Assembly: GCA_003599575.1 (NCBI GenBank)
Contig: QZKV01000196.1
Location: forward strand, 1 to 41,593
Reading direction: 5' to 3'
DNA length: 41,593 bases
Origin: Desulfobacteraceae bacterium
GTDB lineage: Bacteria; Desulfobacterota; Desulfobacteria; Desulfobacterales; Desulfosarcinaceae
Below, in pieces: positions 8,971 through 17,312 of the stretch. A model generated the notes under the pieces. It ran no database searches, was not told where the DNA came from, and saw only the letters and a list, made by a program, of their open reading frames with translations. The position numbers and the translations under genes were made by a program. The number at the start of each line of letters is the position of its first letter. Position 1 is the first letter of the stretch.

Positions 8971-9942
8971 ATGCGCAATTACTGGGGGCGGCGGCTGCCG
9001 CGCCCGATTCCGGCCGGCCTGCTGCGCGCGGCCATCCGTCGGCACTTGGCCCAGCCCGCGAATCTGCTGCTGGGAAGCCTCAGTCGTCTATCCGATCAGC
9101 CAGTGTCCCCGGCGGAATTGGCCGCGATCAAGGTAACCTTGTTCCAGGAAGGCGATTTCCAGCATATCTTTCGGGTGGCCGTGCGCCGGCGTGCGGGCGG
9201 GCAGGTGCAACTGGCCATGGTGGTGGCCAAGGACGGCTTTAAAATCAGCCGGATGGCGCGCCGGGAGCTTGCAAACCTGCAGCACCTGTACCGGCGCGAT
9301 GAGCGCTTTGTGGTCCGGCCGCTGTCCGGGGGTATGCTGGCGGTGGACCCGGCGGGGCCGCCGGCCAGGGCACGGGTTTTTGTCTATTTCACCCAATGGC
9401 TTGCCGGAATGCACGAACTGGGCGTCGATCGCCGGATGAACTTCTATATCAACGAAATCCCCTTGCACACTTTCCGACCGGCTGTATCGGATACCATCCG
9501 CGCTCAGATGTTGTCCATTCTGTTCGGGTACTGGGATCCCGTGAGCCGCACGGTGCCGGAGCCGCCCCAAATCGCCAGCGGCGATTTCGTGATCAGCCGT
9601 CCCCAGGCCGGCAAACCGCTGAGGCTGCGCCTGATTGCCTGCCGCAAAATCGTCTCCTCCGTTTCACTGGCGCGCTGCCTGCGCCTGTTTCTGGGCTATC
9701 AGGGACAATGGGCCGGCAATGTGTTTCATCTACTGCCCAAAGATCCTCGGCTGCTTTTTGAGGCCCTGCACCGGGGGCTGGTGGAGATAAACGGCGGCAC
9801 CATCGCCTGGGAGCAGGTAGAGCGCGAACTGAATGTGTATGCGGCCGAATTGCAGCGCCCGGCCGTCGAAATGCAGGCATGGACCCCGCTGCCGGCGCTG
9901 CGCAAGCTGATCGGCGCCTTGCATCATTTAAAAAACAGGTAG
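8971..9942 (+). CDS. Hypothetical protein, possibly kinase-like fold
   Basis: I do not recognise this protein by name. I place the start at ATG 8971 (323 residues), because GGAG lies 9 nt upstream. The frame is open back to 8863, whose extra 36 residues (SKPGGGSGSSGKRRSKS) look non-coding. It appears soluble. Residues ~60-110 (FQHIFRVAV, MVVAKDGFKISRMARRELANLQHLY, VVRPL) resemble the glycine-loop/lysine/glutamate start of aminoglycoside-phosphotransferase-like kinases: VVAKDG would supply the lysine and RREL the helix-C glutamate. I cannot see a clear HxD catalytic motif, so it could be a degenerate kinase or an unrelated fold. It is convergent with the FAD oxidase gene. Confidence 0.75.
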   Translation: MRNYWGRRLPRPIPAGLLRAAIRRHLAQPANLLLGSLSRLSDQPVSPAELAAIKVTLFQEGDFQHIFRVAVRRRAGGQVQLAMVVAKDGFKISRMARRELANLQHLYRRDERFVVRPLSGGMLAVDPAGPPARARVFVYFTQWLAGMHELGVDRRMNFYINEIPLHTFRPAVSDTIRAQMLSILFGYWDPVSRTVPEPPQIASGDFVISRPQAGKPLRLRLIACRKIVSSVSLARCLRLFLGYQGQWAGNVFHLLPKDPRLLFEALHRGLVEINGGTIAWEQVERELNVYAAELQRPAVEMQAWTPLPALRKLIGALHHLKNR

Positions 9943-9982
9943 GGGAAATCACCTGCGGCCACTGCCAAAGCAAAGGCGGTCA

Positions 9983-11413
9983 TCACTCCAGCACAAAGAT
10001 CTTGCCTGGATTGATGACGTTGTTGGGGTCCAGGGCCTGCTTGATACGGCGCATCATATCGATCTGGGCGCTCTCCATCACCAGAGGCATGTAATCGCGG
10101 CGCTTGTGGCCGATGCCGTGCTCGCCGCTGATGGTGCCGCCCAAACGCGCGGTGACCGCGTAGATCTCCGTCAGCAGGGCCGTCAGGGTTTCTTCCCACT
10201 GCGCCGGATGATGAGCGGCATTTTTCATGGGCGTGGCATGCAGGTTGCCGTCACCGGCGTGGCCGAATACCGGAATCAGCGTATCAAAGGATTGGCCGAT
10301 GCGGTCGAGTTCGGGCAGCAGCTGCGGAATGGCCGCGATGGGAACCACGATGTCCTCGACCGATTGCACCTGGCTGGTTCGCCTGAGCATCCAGGGAATC
10401 TGTTTGCGGATCTTCCAAAAGCGTTCGATTTCGCTTTCGTCGCGGGCGATGAACTCGGCTTTGGCGCCCAGTTCGGCGCATATGCCGCGGATGATGTCCG
10501 CCTCGGCGGCGACCACTTCGGGGCGGTTGCCGTCGACCTCCAGAAGCAGGGCGGCGCCGATCGCCTGCGTGGGAAACGATTCCCTTATCAATGCCACCGT
10601 GTTGGCATAACAGAAGCGATCCATGAATTCTACCGCGCTCGGCACCAGACGGCCGGCGGTCACCACCCGGGGCACGACCGCGATCGCGTCGGATACTTCT
10701 TCGAACAGGGCCAGGATGGCCACGCGCGCGGTCGGACGCGGCAGAAGACGAATGTAAATCTTAGTGAAGATGCCCAAAGTGCCTTCAGAGCCGACCATCA
10801 GGTGAACCAGGTCGTAGCCGGTGACATCCTTGACCCGTTTTCCGCCCAATTGCACGATCTCCCCGGTGGGCGTGACCGTCTCCAGGCCGTGAATATAGCG
10901 GCCGGTGACCCCATATTTGATGGCCCGGCCGCCCCCTGCATTTTCGGCCACGTTGCCGCCCACGAAGCAGAATTCGTCGCTCATGGGGTATCCGGCGAAA
11001 AACAGGCCGTGGGGGCGCAGGGCCTTATCGAGCTGATTGGTGATCACGCCCGGTTCGACCACCGCCATCAGGTTGGCCACATCGATCTCCAGCACCTGGT
11101 TCATGCGTTCCACGGACAGCAGAATGCCGCCGTAGGCTGCAACGGCGCCTCCGGACAGTCCGCTGCCGGCGGCGCGCGGCGTCACCGGAATATGCTCGCG
11201 GTTGGCCAGGCGCACGATCGCGGCGATCTCCCGGGCCGTCCGCGGGCGAACGACCACATCGGGCATGTGGGCATATTTTTCTCCCGGCACCTGGTCGTGG
11301 GCGTATTTGCGCATGGCCGCCGCATCGTCCGCGGTGACGTGTTCCCGGCCGCAGATACCGCTTAATTCTTCGATGATGCGCTGGGTAACCGGTTGAAAAG
11401 CATACGGCGGCAT
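9983..11413 (-). CDS. FAD-binding oxidase, glycolate oxidase subunit GlcD / D-lactate dehydrogenase type
   Basis: Flavoprotein of the VAO/PCMH family, 476 residues, oxidising a 2-hydroxy acid such as glycolate or D-lactate. The N-terminal FAD_binding_4 domain shows PRAAGSGLSGGAVA (~residues 78-91), the conserved block FVGGNVAENAGGG, and GRYIHGLETVTPTGE. The C-terminal FAD-oxidase domain contains FGHAGDGNLHATP and SGEHGIGHKRRDYM, the substrate-pocket and terminal motifs of the family. The start is fixed by AAAGGAGG 6 nt upstream; that site lies in a small hairpin. No GlcE or Fe-S GlcF partner gene is adjacent, so its electron acceptor is unclear. Exact substrate is not determinable from sequence. 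Confidence 0.92.
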   Translation of the reverse strand: MPPYAFQPVTQRIIEELSGICGREHVTADDAAAMRKYAHDQVPGEKYAHMPDVVVRPRTAREIAAIVRLANREHIPVTPRAAGSGLSGGAVAAYGGILLSVERMNQVLEIDVANLMAVVEPGVITNQLDKALRPHGLFFAGYPMSDEFCFVGGNVAENAGGGRAIKYGVTGRYIHGLETVTPTGEIVQLGGKRVKDVTGYDLVHLMVGSEGTLGIFTKIYIRLLPRPTARVAILALFEEVSDAIAVVPRVVTAGRLVPSAVEFMDRFCYANTVALIRESFPTQAIGAALLLEVDGNRPEVVAAEADIIRGICAELGAKAEFIARDESEIERFWKIRKQIPWMLRRTSQVQSVEDIVVPIAAIPQLLPELDRIGQSFDTLIPVFGHAGDGNLHATPMKNAAHHPAQWEETLTALLTEIYAVTARLGGTISGEHGIGHKRRDYMPLVMESAQIDMMRRIKQALDPNNVINPGKIFVLE

Positions 11414-11537
11414 TAAAGGCCTCCTTTATGAGGTCATTGTTCAAAGTCGGCGTGCAGCCGGGTGCGGAAACCAAACGGCACCGTCCACGCCCAGCCGCGC
11501 GCCGTTCCGTCGTCAGCGGCCATCCGACTCGCTTGGG

Positions 11538-12119
11538 CTAAAGTTCGATCCTGGTTCCCAGCAGTTTCAGAAAGCTTGCCAGCCAGCGGGGGTGCGCCGG
11601 CCAGGCGGGCGCGCTGACCAGGTTGCCGTCGCAATGGGCCTGGTCCACGGCGATATCCATGTATTCACCCCCGGCCCTGCGCACATCCGGACCCACGGCC
11701 GGATAAGCCGAGCAGCTGCGGCCTTTGAGCACATCAGCCGCCGCGAGCACCTGGGCGCCGTGGCACACAGAGGCGATCGGCTTGTTGGTTTCGGCAAAAT
11801 GCTGAACCATTCTTATCACGTGTGCATTGAGCCGAATGTACTCGGGGGCGCGCCCGCCGGGAATGACCAGGGCGTCGTAGTCTTCGGCCCGGATTTCGTC
11901 GAAGCTCGCATTGAGACCAAAATTGTGACCACGTTTTTCACTGTAGGTCTGATCTCCTTCGAAATCGTGGATCGCGGTGCGCACGCTCTGCCCGGCCTTC
12001 TTGTCGGGGCACACCGCATGAACCGTATGGCCGACCATCTGCAGCGCCTGGAACGGCACCATCACTTCATAATCTTCCACGTAATCTCCTACCAGCATTA
12101 GAATTTTCTTAACGCTCAT
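11538..12119 (-). CDS. DJ-1/PfpI family protein
   Basis: Cytoplasmic protein of the DJ-1/ThiJ/PfpI superfamily, 193 residues from ATG 12119, preceded by GGAGGATCCCCC. The open frame extends 22 residues further upstream without a ribosome binding site. The N-terminus KKILMLVGDYVEDYEVMVPF carries the conserved glutamate region. The nucleophile elbow is SVCHGAQVLAAADVLKGR, with the reactive cysteine in CHG at about residue 116. Relatives include proteases, glyoxalase-like or deglycase-like enzymes and amidases, so the reaction is not assigned. It is transcribed in the same direction as the flanking genes but with gaps of over 100 nt on each side. Confidence 0.9.
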   Translation of the reverse strand: MSVKKILMLVGDYVEDYEVMVPFQALQMVGHTVHAVCPDKKAGQSVRTAIHDFEGDQTYSEKRGHNFGLNASFDEIRAEDYDALVIPGGRAPEYIRLNAHVIRMVQHFAETNKPIASVCHGAQVLAAADVLKGRSCSAYPAVGPDVRRAGGEYMDIAVDQAHCDGNLVSAPAWPAHPRWLASFLKLLGTRIEL

Positions 12120-12375
12120 GGGGGATCCTCCTTTTTGGGATTTGTGAATAAGAAATCCCGATGCAGGCACATACCGGCGGCGCATCGGTGGAAAAGCAAG
12201 AAGAGGAAATCACGGGCCGGCAGGGCGTGCCCGCCACCGGGATGGGGAATCAGCCGAATGCTAAACACCGGCCGGGGCGCCGTCAACCCTTGCTGGTCCG
12301 CCATGCCAGGCAGCCGCTCATTCATCAATGGCCTATGGGGTTATCTACTTCGCTCAAGCTTCAAAGGCCGGGCAC

Positions 12376-14130
12376 TCATTTTTCTTCTTTGCGCAGGCGG
12401 TTTTTGAGTTCCGTCAGAATACTTTTCTGCGCCGTTTTCGATCGCGCGCTTTTTTCCACGAACAGCGCCCGGCCCGTAAACGGATCGATGCCGGTATGGT
12501 ACATCAGTGTGCTGTACGTGGCCGGCGAAGGCGTAAAGATTTGCACCTGTTCAGGAATCAGGCGCAGGCGGGTCTCAGCATAGACGCGCAGCGCGCGCAT
12601 CTCTTCCATGCTGCACCCCGGATGGGCGGCCATGAAGTAGTAGGTCAGGTAGCATGGCCGGGGCATGCGCCGGTTGAGGGCATCGAACAGCCGCCTGAAT
12701 GTTTCCAGGCGGCGGTGGTCGGGTTTGCCCATCAGGTGCAGCAGTGAATCATGCACATGTTCGGGGGCGATTTTCAGTTGACCCGAGACATGCCGGCGCA
12801 GCAGCTCTTCCAAGTAAGCGGTTCCACTGGCCGGATCGGCCAGAATCAAATCGTAGCGCACCCCCGAGGCCACAAACACCTTGCGAATGCCGGCGATGGC
12901 CCTTATGGCGCGCAGGAGTGTAATCTGCGGCTGGTGATCCACACTCAACTGCCGGCAAGTTTTCGGGAAAAGACAGCTTTTCTTCGCGCACATGCCCTGC
13001 GCGTGCGGGCGGCGGCAACCCATGGCGTACATGTTGGCGGTCGGGCCGCCCACGTCGGCGATGATCCCCTTGAAGTCGGGATGGTTACGCATGGCCCGGG
13101 CTTCGCGCAGCAGGGAGGCTTGGCTGCGCGACACCACCTGCCGTCCCTGGTGAACTGAAATGGCGCAAAAGCGGCATTCGCCGAAGCAGCCCCGGTGGGT
13201 GGTCAGGGAGAACTGAATCGTCTGCAGCGCCGCCACCTGCCCGCCGCTTCGGTAATACGGATGGACTTCGCGGCTGAAGGGCAGTTCGTACACCGCATCG
13301 ATCTCGTCGGTGCGCGGTGGCAGCGCCGGCGGATTGTGGACCAAATAGCGCGTGTCCTGCCGCTGGAGGAGCCGCCGGGCCGTCGGCGGATCGGCATGGG
13401 CATAAAATTGCCGGTACATGGCCGCAAACGCCTGCGGGTCGGCGGCCACCGCATCGTGGGCTGGCAGCAGGAGATCCGGACCGGCCCATTCAGGCTCGGG
13501 CGGAGGCGGTTCGCGGCGGATGTAACAAAGTCCCCGCAAGGAACCGACATCTTCTTTTTGCCGAAGCATTCGGGCCAGCGTCACGACGGTTTGATCGGCC
13601 ATGCCGTAAAGCAACAGATCGGCCTTGGCGTCGAAGAGGATCGAACGCCGAACGGTGTCGGACCAGGCGTCGTAATGGGAGATGCGCCGCAAACTGGCTT
13701 CGATGCCGCCCAGCACAATGGGCCGGGTCTGTTTGTAATGGCGCCGGATCAAATGGCTGTAGACCAGCACGGCCCGGTCCGGCCTGCGGTTGTTGATGCC
13801 GCCGGTGGTCATGTCATCGCTTTTGCGACGTTTGCCCGAGGCGGTGAAATTGGCGATCATGGAATCGATGCAGCCCGCGGTCACCCCCCAGAACAACTCG
13901 GGCTCACCCAGGCGGGTGATATCGCGGGCGCTGTCGACATCCGGCTGGGCGATGATGCCCACGCGAAAGCCGGCCGCCAGAAGCACGCGCCCGATCACGG
14001 CCACGCCGATGTGCGGGGCATCGATATAGGTATCGCCCGTGACCAGAATCACATCGAGCGACGTCCATCCCAATTGATCGCTTTCCCGGCGGGTGGTCGG
14101 AAGGAAAGGGGGGGCGGGTGTTTGTGACAT
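12376..14130 (-). CDS. YgiQ family radical SAM protein
   Basis: Radical SAM protein of 584 residues matching the YgiQ/UPF0313 family. The N-terminal region starts FLPTTRRESDQLGWTSLDVILVTGDTYIDAPHIGVAVIGR, a hallmark of the family, and contains a cobalamin-binding-like fold. The radical SAM cluster motif is HRGCFGECRFCAIS (CxxxCxxC) near residue 320, which ligates the 4Fe-4S cluster that cleaves S-adenosylmethionine. Family members usually have a DUF3362 C-terminal region; here the protein ends at KNRLRKEEK soon after the DPFTGRALFVEKS segment, somewhat short of the longest homologs. The reaction is unknown. It diverges from pyrR. Confidence 0.93.
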   Translation of the reverse strand: MSQTPAPPFLPTTRRESDQLGWTSLDVILVTGDTYIDAPHIGVAVIGRVLLAAGFRVGIIAQPDVDSARDITRLGEPELFWGVTAGCIDSMIANFTASGKRRKSDDMTTGGINNRRPDRAVLVYSHLIRRHYKQTRPIVLGGIEASLRRISHYDAWSDTVRRSILFDAKADLLLYGMADQTVVTLARMLRQKEDVGSLRGLCYIRREPPPPEPEWAGPDLLLPAHDAVAADPQAFAAMYRQFYAHADPPTARRLLQRQDTRYLVHNPPALPPRTDEIDAVYELPFSREVHPYYRSGGQVAALQTIQFSLTTHRGCFGECRFCAISVHQGRQVVSRSQASLLREARAMRNHPDFKGIIADVGGPTANMYAMGCRRPHAQGMCAKKSCLFPKTCRQLSVDHQPQITLLRAIRAIAGIRKVFVASGVRYDLILADPASGTAYLEELLRRHVSGQLKIAPEHVHDSLLHLMGKPDHRRLETFRRLFDALNRRMPRPCYLTYYFMAAHPGCSMEEMRALRVYAETRLRLIPEQVQIFTPSPATYSTLMYHTGIDPFTGRALFVEKSARSKTAQKSILTELKNRLRKEEK

Positions 14131-14314
14131 GGCCTGGGTGTGCCTCCAAAAACGGGCATCCTACTGTAAAACCGGACCGGTGTCCAGCCACGGGTTGGCG
14201 TTGCGGCAATCAAAGACCGACTAATATGTTGCCATTGACTGGCGGCCTGTTGTATGAAAATGCATATACCCCGGCGTTTCCTTCCAACCCCATTAAAATG
14301 GCGGACGCAGCAGC

Positions 14315-14848
14315 ATGGGCAACTCACAAACGATTTTGACTGCAACCGATATCGACCGCATTCTCAAACGAATGGCCTACGAAATCCTTGAGGCGCACAA
14401 GGGCAATCACCTGGTCTTGATCGGCATCCATACCCGCGGGGTGTTCCTGGCGCGGCGCCTGCAAGAAAACATCAAGGCCTTCGAGGGCGCCGATCTTCCC
14501 GTGGGCGAAATCGATATCACCTTGTACCGAGACGACTGGACCCAAATGAGCGCCCATCCGGTGGTCAAAACCACCCAGATCCCTTTCTCGGTCAACGGCA
14601 AAAACATCGTGCTGATCGATGATGTGCTGTTCACCGGCCGCACCATCCGGGCGGCCATGGATGCCCTCATTGATTTCGGCCGGCCGGGCCGCATCGAGCT
14701 GGCCGTGCTGATCGACCGCGGCCACCGTGAATTGCCCATCCAAAGCAACTACACCGGCCAATGTGTCCGCACCCGCAAAGAGGATATGATCAACGTGCTG
14801 CTCAAGGAAAGCGACGGGGAAGATCGCGTGGTCCTGGAGACCACCTGA
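14315..14848 (+). CDS. pyrR: Bifunctional pyr operon regulator / uracil phosphoribosyltransferase PyrR
   Basis: PyrR-type phosphoribosyltransferase, 177 residues, the standard length. The PRPP-binding motif VLIDDVLFTGRT lies at residues 99-110, and the PyrR-typical block IGIHTRGVFLARRLQ at 36-50 is present, as is the YRDDW segment at 71-75. In Gram-positive bacteria PyrR binds pyr mRNA to cause attenuation; outside that group it may act only as a UPRTase. No pyr genes are adjacent here, so a regulatory role is unproven. It has no strong ribosome binding site. The moaB-type gene follows 2 nt after its stop, suggesting a bicistronic unit. Confidence 0.94.
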   Translation: MGNSQTILTATDIDRILKRMAYEILEAHKGNHLVLIGIHTRGVFLARRLQENIKAFEGADLPVGEIDITLYRDDWTQMSAHPVVKTTQIPFSVNGKNIVLIDDVLFTGRTIRAAMDALIDFGRPGRIELAVLIDRGHRELPIQSNYTGQCVRTRKEDMINVLLKESDGEDRVVLETT

Positions 14849-14850
14849 AG

Positions 14851-15360
14851 ATGGGACACCACGAACATCGCGCCCATGCGCCGAGATCAATTAGGGTAGC
14901 GGTTCTAAGCGTTTCCAGCACCCGCACCCTGGATGCAGACGAAAGCGGTCATTGGATTGCCAAGCAGGCCGCCCGCGAAGGCCACCGCGTGGTCGCGCAT
15001 GAGGTGGTCACCGATGCGATCACACCCATCCGCAACGCCGTTGCACTCATGCTGACCGACGCGGCCGCCGAGGCCCTGATCATCACCGGCGGCACCGGCA
15101 TCACCCCCAAAGATGTCACCATCGAAGCCGTCCGGCCGCTGCTCGATAAGGAGCTCACCGCTTTCGGACCGATTTTTGCCCAACTGAGTTTCGAACAGAT
15201 CGACACGGCCGCTCTGCTCTCACGGTCTACAGCGGGTGTGATCGGACGTTGCCTGGTCTTCTGTCTGCCGGGCAGCCTGAAAGCCTGCCGTTTGGCCTGC
15301 AAAGCTTTGATCTTTCCCGAACTGGGCCATATGATCGGCCATGTGACCGCCGATCACTGA
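14851..15360 (+). CDS. moaB: MoaB/Mog family molybdenum cofactor biosynthesis protein
   Basis: Protein of 169 residues from ATG 14851, starting 2 nt after the pyrR stop. The molybdopterin-binding motif ITGGTGITPKDVTIEAV (residues 78-94) and the later segment SRSTAGVIGRCLVFCLPGSLKACRLA match MoaB and MogA, which adenylylate molybdopterin before molybdenum insertion. Length and the motif order fit MoaB best. The frame is open upstream into pyrR but no better start exists. Molybdenum or tungsten enzymes such as formate dehydrogenase are common in this bacterial group. Co-location with pyrR is not functionally obvious. Confidence 0.92.
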   Translation: MGHHEHRAHAPRSIRVAVLSVSSTRTLDADESGHWIAKQAAREGHRVVAHEVVTDAITPIRNAVALMLTDAAAEALIITGGTGITPKDVTIEAVRPLLDKELTAFGPIFAQLSFEQIDTAALLSRSTAGVIGRCLVFCLPGSLKACRLACKALIFPELGHMIGHVTADH

Positions 15361-15457
15361 TTAATGCGGATGATCCCCGGCATGGGGCAGTCTGCGCCAG
15401 CCTGATCCGAACCCCCCACCGGTCCGAATCCCTCCAGGAACCGGGAGCACGGGAAAA

Positions 15458-16237
15458 TCACGATTTGATATTATCCAGGAAATGCGTCAGCCAGCCGGGG
15501 CGGTCGCTGAGAACAGCGTCCACGCCCAGACGCAGGGCTTTGTGGACTTGCCGGGGTCCGTTGCAGGTGTAGGTGAACACCCGCAGGCCGCGCGCTTTGG
15601 CCCAGCCGGCCAAAACAGGTGACAAGCGGCCGATGCGTACATCAATCGCCCACAGGTACGCAGTCTGATCCGGCGGCAGCGCCATGACCCAGTGGGGACT
15701 GAATTCCGGTGCATTGATCACGTAGCGCCATTGCGGCGCCAATTCGTGGGCCAAACGCAGCACGCGGGGGTCGAACGAAAGAATGAAGATGTGATCGGCC
15801 GGTACCGATTGCGGCATACCCGCCAGTAGATCGATCACCCGGCGGGTAAGTCTTGCGGCATGGCCGTTTCGCTGATGGGCCGGCGTTGACTTGATCTCGA
15901 TCATCAGCCGTGTGCGCGGGCCGAACCAGGCCAAGGTCTGCGCCAAGGTCAACAGGGGCTCTCCGCTGAAATTCGGATGATACCACCCGCCCCAGTCCAA
16001 ACCCTCCAATTGCGTGAGGGACAATTCTTCCAATGGCGTCCGCCGGCCGGTCACCCGACGAAGGGTGTCATCGTGAAAGATCACCGGAGCGTCATCGGCG
16101 CTCATCCGGACATCCAATTCAATGCCGTCGATCGGATAATCCAGCGCCCGATCGAAAGCCGCTCGGGTGTTTTCCGGTGCCTGGTCCCGCGCGCCGCGAT
16201 GGGCGATGCGCCAGGGTATCGGGTATAAGCGCTGCAT
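15458..16237 (-). CDS. Glycerophosphodiester phosphodiesterase
   Basis: GDPD-family enzyme hydrolysing glycerophosphodiesters to glycerol-3-phosphate and an alcohol. I start at ATG 16237 (259 residues), preceded by AAAGGCGG; the frame extends 20 residues upstream into AT-rich DNA. The catalytic pieces are visible: IAHRGARDQAPENT (His and Arg, residues ~11-24), GIELDVRMSADDAPVIFHDD (metal-binding Glu and Asp, catalytic His), and MIEIKS further on. There is no signal peptide, so it should be cytoplasmic (UgpQ-like). The C-terminal TYTCNGPRQVHKALRLGVDAVLSDRPGW is typical. It diverges from the outer-membrane protein gene across an AT-rich gap. Confidence 0.93.
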   Translation of the reverse strand: MQRLYPIPWRIAHRGARDQAPENTRAAFDRALDYPIDGIELDVRMSADDAPVIFHDDTLRRVTGRRTPLEELSLTQLEGLDWGGWYHPNFSGEPLLTLAQTLAWFGPRTRLMIEIKSTPAHQRNGHAARLTRRVIDLLAGMPQSVPADHIFILSFDPRVLRLAHELAPQWRYVINAPEFSPHWVMALPPDQTAYLWAIDVRIGRLSPVLAGWAKARGLRVFTYTCNGPRQVHKALRLGVDAVLSDRPGWLTHFLDNIKS

Positions 16238-16390
16238 GAAAACCGCCTTTGCATGCGACAGAAACAAAAATGTAAATTTATAACCAAGTAAACACAAAAA
16301 TGTATCGAAGCGATGTTATCTTTATAAATGTAAAATATTTTAACTAATTGAAATAATAATTAAAAATAGATGTGCTGGCCGGAAATCGAC

Positions 16391-16407
16391 CTGGCACGCA
16401 AAGTGCG
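16391..16407 (+). promoter_or_regulatory. Candidate sigma-54 (-24/-12) promoter of the outer-membrane protein gene
   Basis: CTGGCACGCAAAGTGCG places GG and GC with exactly 10 nt between them, the diagnostic -24/-12 spacing. The -24 element TGGCACG is a full match; the -12 element is GTGC rather than TTGC. It lies ~108 nt upstream of the ATG at 16515 and just downstream of a very AT-rich stretch (16260-16375) that could hold IHF or activator sites. No competing sigma-70 promoter stands out. Confidence 0.45.
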
Positions 16408-16514
16408 TTTCTGGTTTTCACCTGCGGCCGGATTCCTGGAGCGCCGGGCGCACCGCTGGAAAGGAGCTGGCGCCGTGGCAGTATTTGATTAAAAAAACTC
16501 ACGAGGAGAAACGC

Positions 16515-17267
16515 ATGAAACGCATGATTTCTGTTATCGTACTGGCAATTGTTTTGGCAAGCAGTTCTGCTTGGGCGGCGGATGCCACCGCAGCCCTCGA
16601 CCTCAACTCCGCATATGTATGGCGGGGCATTACCTTGAACGACGGTCTGGTGGCCCAACCGAGCCTGGATGTGAGCAAAAACGGATTCGGCCTCAACGTG
16701 TGGGGCAATTACGATATCGATGACTATGATAACACGCTGGATGACAATGATTTTCAGGAGATCGACCTGACCGCTTACTACTCCTTCAACATCGATAAAC
16801 TGGATTTCACGGTCGGTGTTATCAATTACGTGTTTCCTTCTTCCGGGCTTCCGGCCACCCTTGAGCTGTACGGCACTGTGGGTACGACCCTGGCTGGCGG
16901 GCTGTCGATCGCTCTGGGGTTCTATTATGATGTGGATGAGGTCGAAAGTTTCTATTCCGATCTGAGTCTGAGCTATGCCATGAATCTGTCCGACAAGCTC
17001 GGCCTCGAAGTGGGTGCCAAGGTGGGCTATGCCGGTGAGGATTTTGCCGAATATTACAGTACGGCTGCAACGGATGGCGGGTTTTATGATTACGGTTTCT
17101 CCTTGATTCTGACCTATGCGGTCAACGATGCCCTGAGCGTCGGTGCCAACATCAACTATACCAACAGCGTGGATGATGATGTTTTACCGGACGCCGATGT
17201 TGCCAGTGGTGTTTACGGTGTCGATACGAAAGTTTACGGCGGGGTCTCGATCGCCTACACCTTTTAA
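16515..17267 (+). CDS. Outer-membrane beta-barrel protein, TorF-like putative porin
   Basis: Small predicted outer-membrane barrel of 250 residues. ATG 16515 follows GAGGAGAAACGC, so this start is preferred over the open frame to 16485. Residues 1-22 are a clean signal peptide (ISVIVLAIVLASSSAWAA). The mature protein is a series of alternating amphipathic strands rich in Tyr, Asp and Gly. The block LNSAYVWRGITLNDGLVAQPSLDV near residues 27-50 is the N-terminal signature of the TorF/Gcw_chp-type porin family, and the chain ends in Phe (VSIAYTF), as barrels recognised by the BAM complex do. Substrate is unknown. Its possible sigma-54 promoter and AT-rich leader suggest regulated expression. Confidence 0.85.
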   Translation: MKRMISVIVLAIVLASSSAWAADATAALDLNSAYVWRGITLNDGLVAQPSLDVSKNGFGLNVWGNYDIDDYDNTLDDNDFQEIDLTAYYSFNIDKLDFTVGVINYVFPSSGLPATLELYGTVGTTLAGGLSIALGFYYDVDEVESFYSDLSLSYAMNLSDKLGLEVGAKVGYAGEDFAEYYSTAATDGGFYDYGFSLILTYAVNDALSVGANINYTNSVDDDVLPDADVASGVYGVDTKVYGGVSIAYTF

Positions 17268-17312
17268 ACGCATTTTCCTAAGCGGGATTTCCGTCCGGGT
17301 CAAGCTTCGCAC

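Noticed and set aside
10106..11365. Long plus-strand open frame (419 codons) opposite the GlcD-type gene
   Set aside because: It is antisense to a clear FAD oxidase and has no recognisable motif; long shadow frames are expected in GC-rich coding DNA.
14149..14314. Possible TTGACT promoter before pyrR
   Set aside because: TTGACT near 14236 has no -10 element at an acceptable distance (TATGAA is 12 nt and CATATA 22 nt away).
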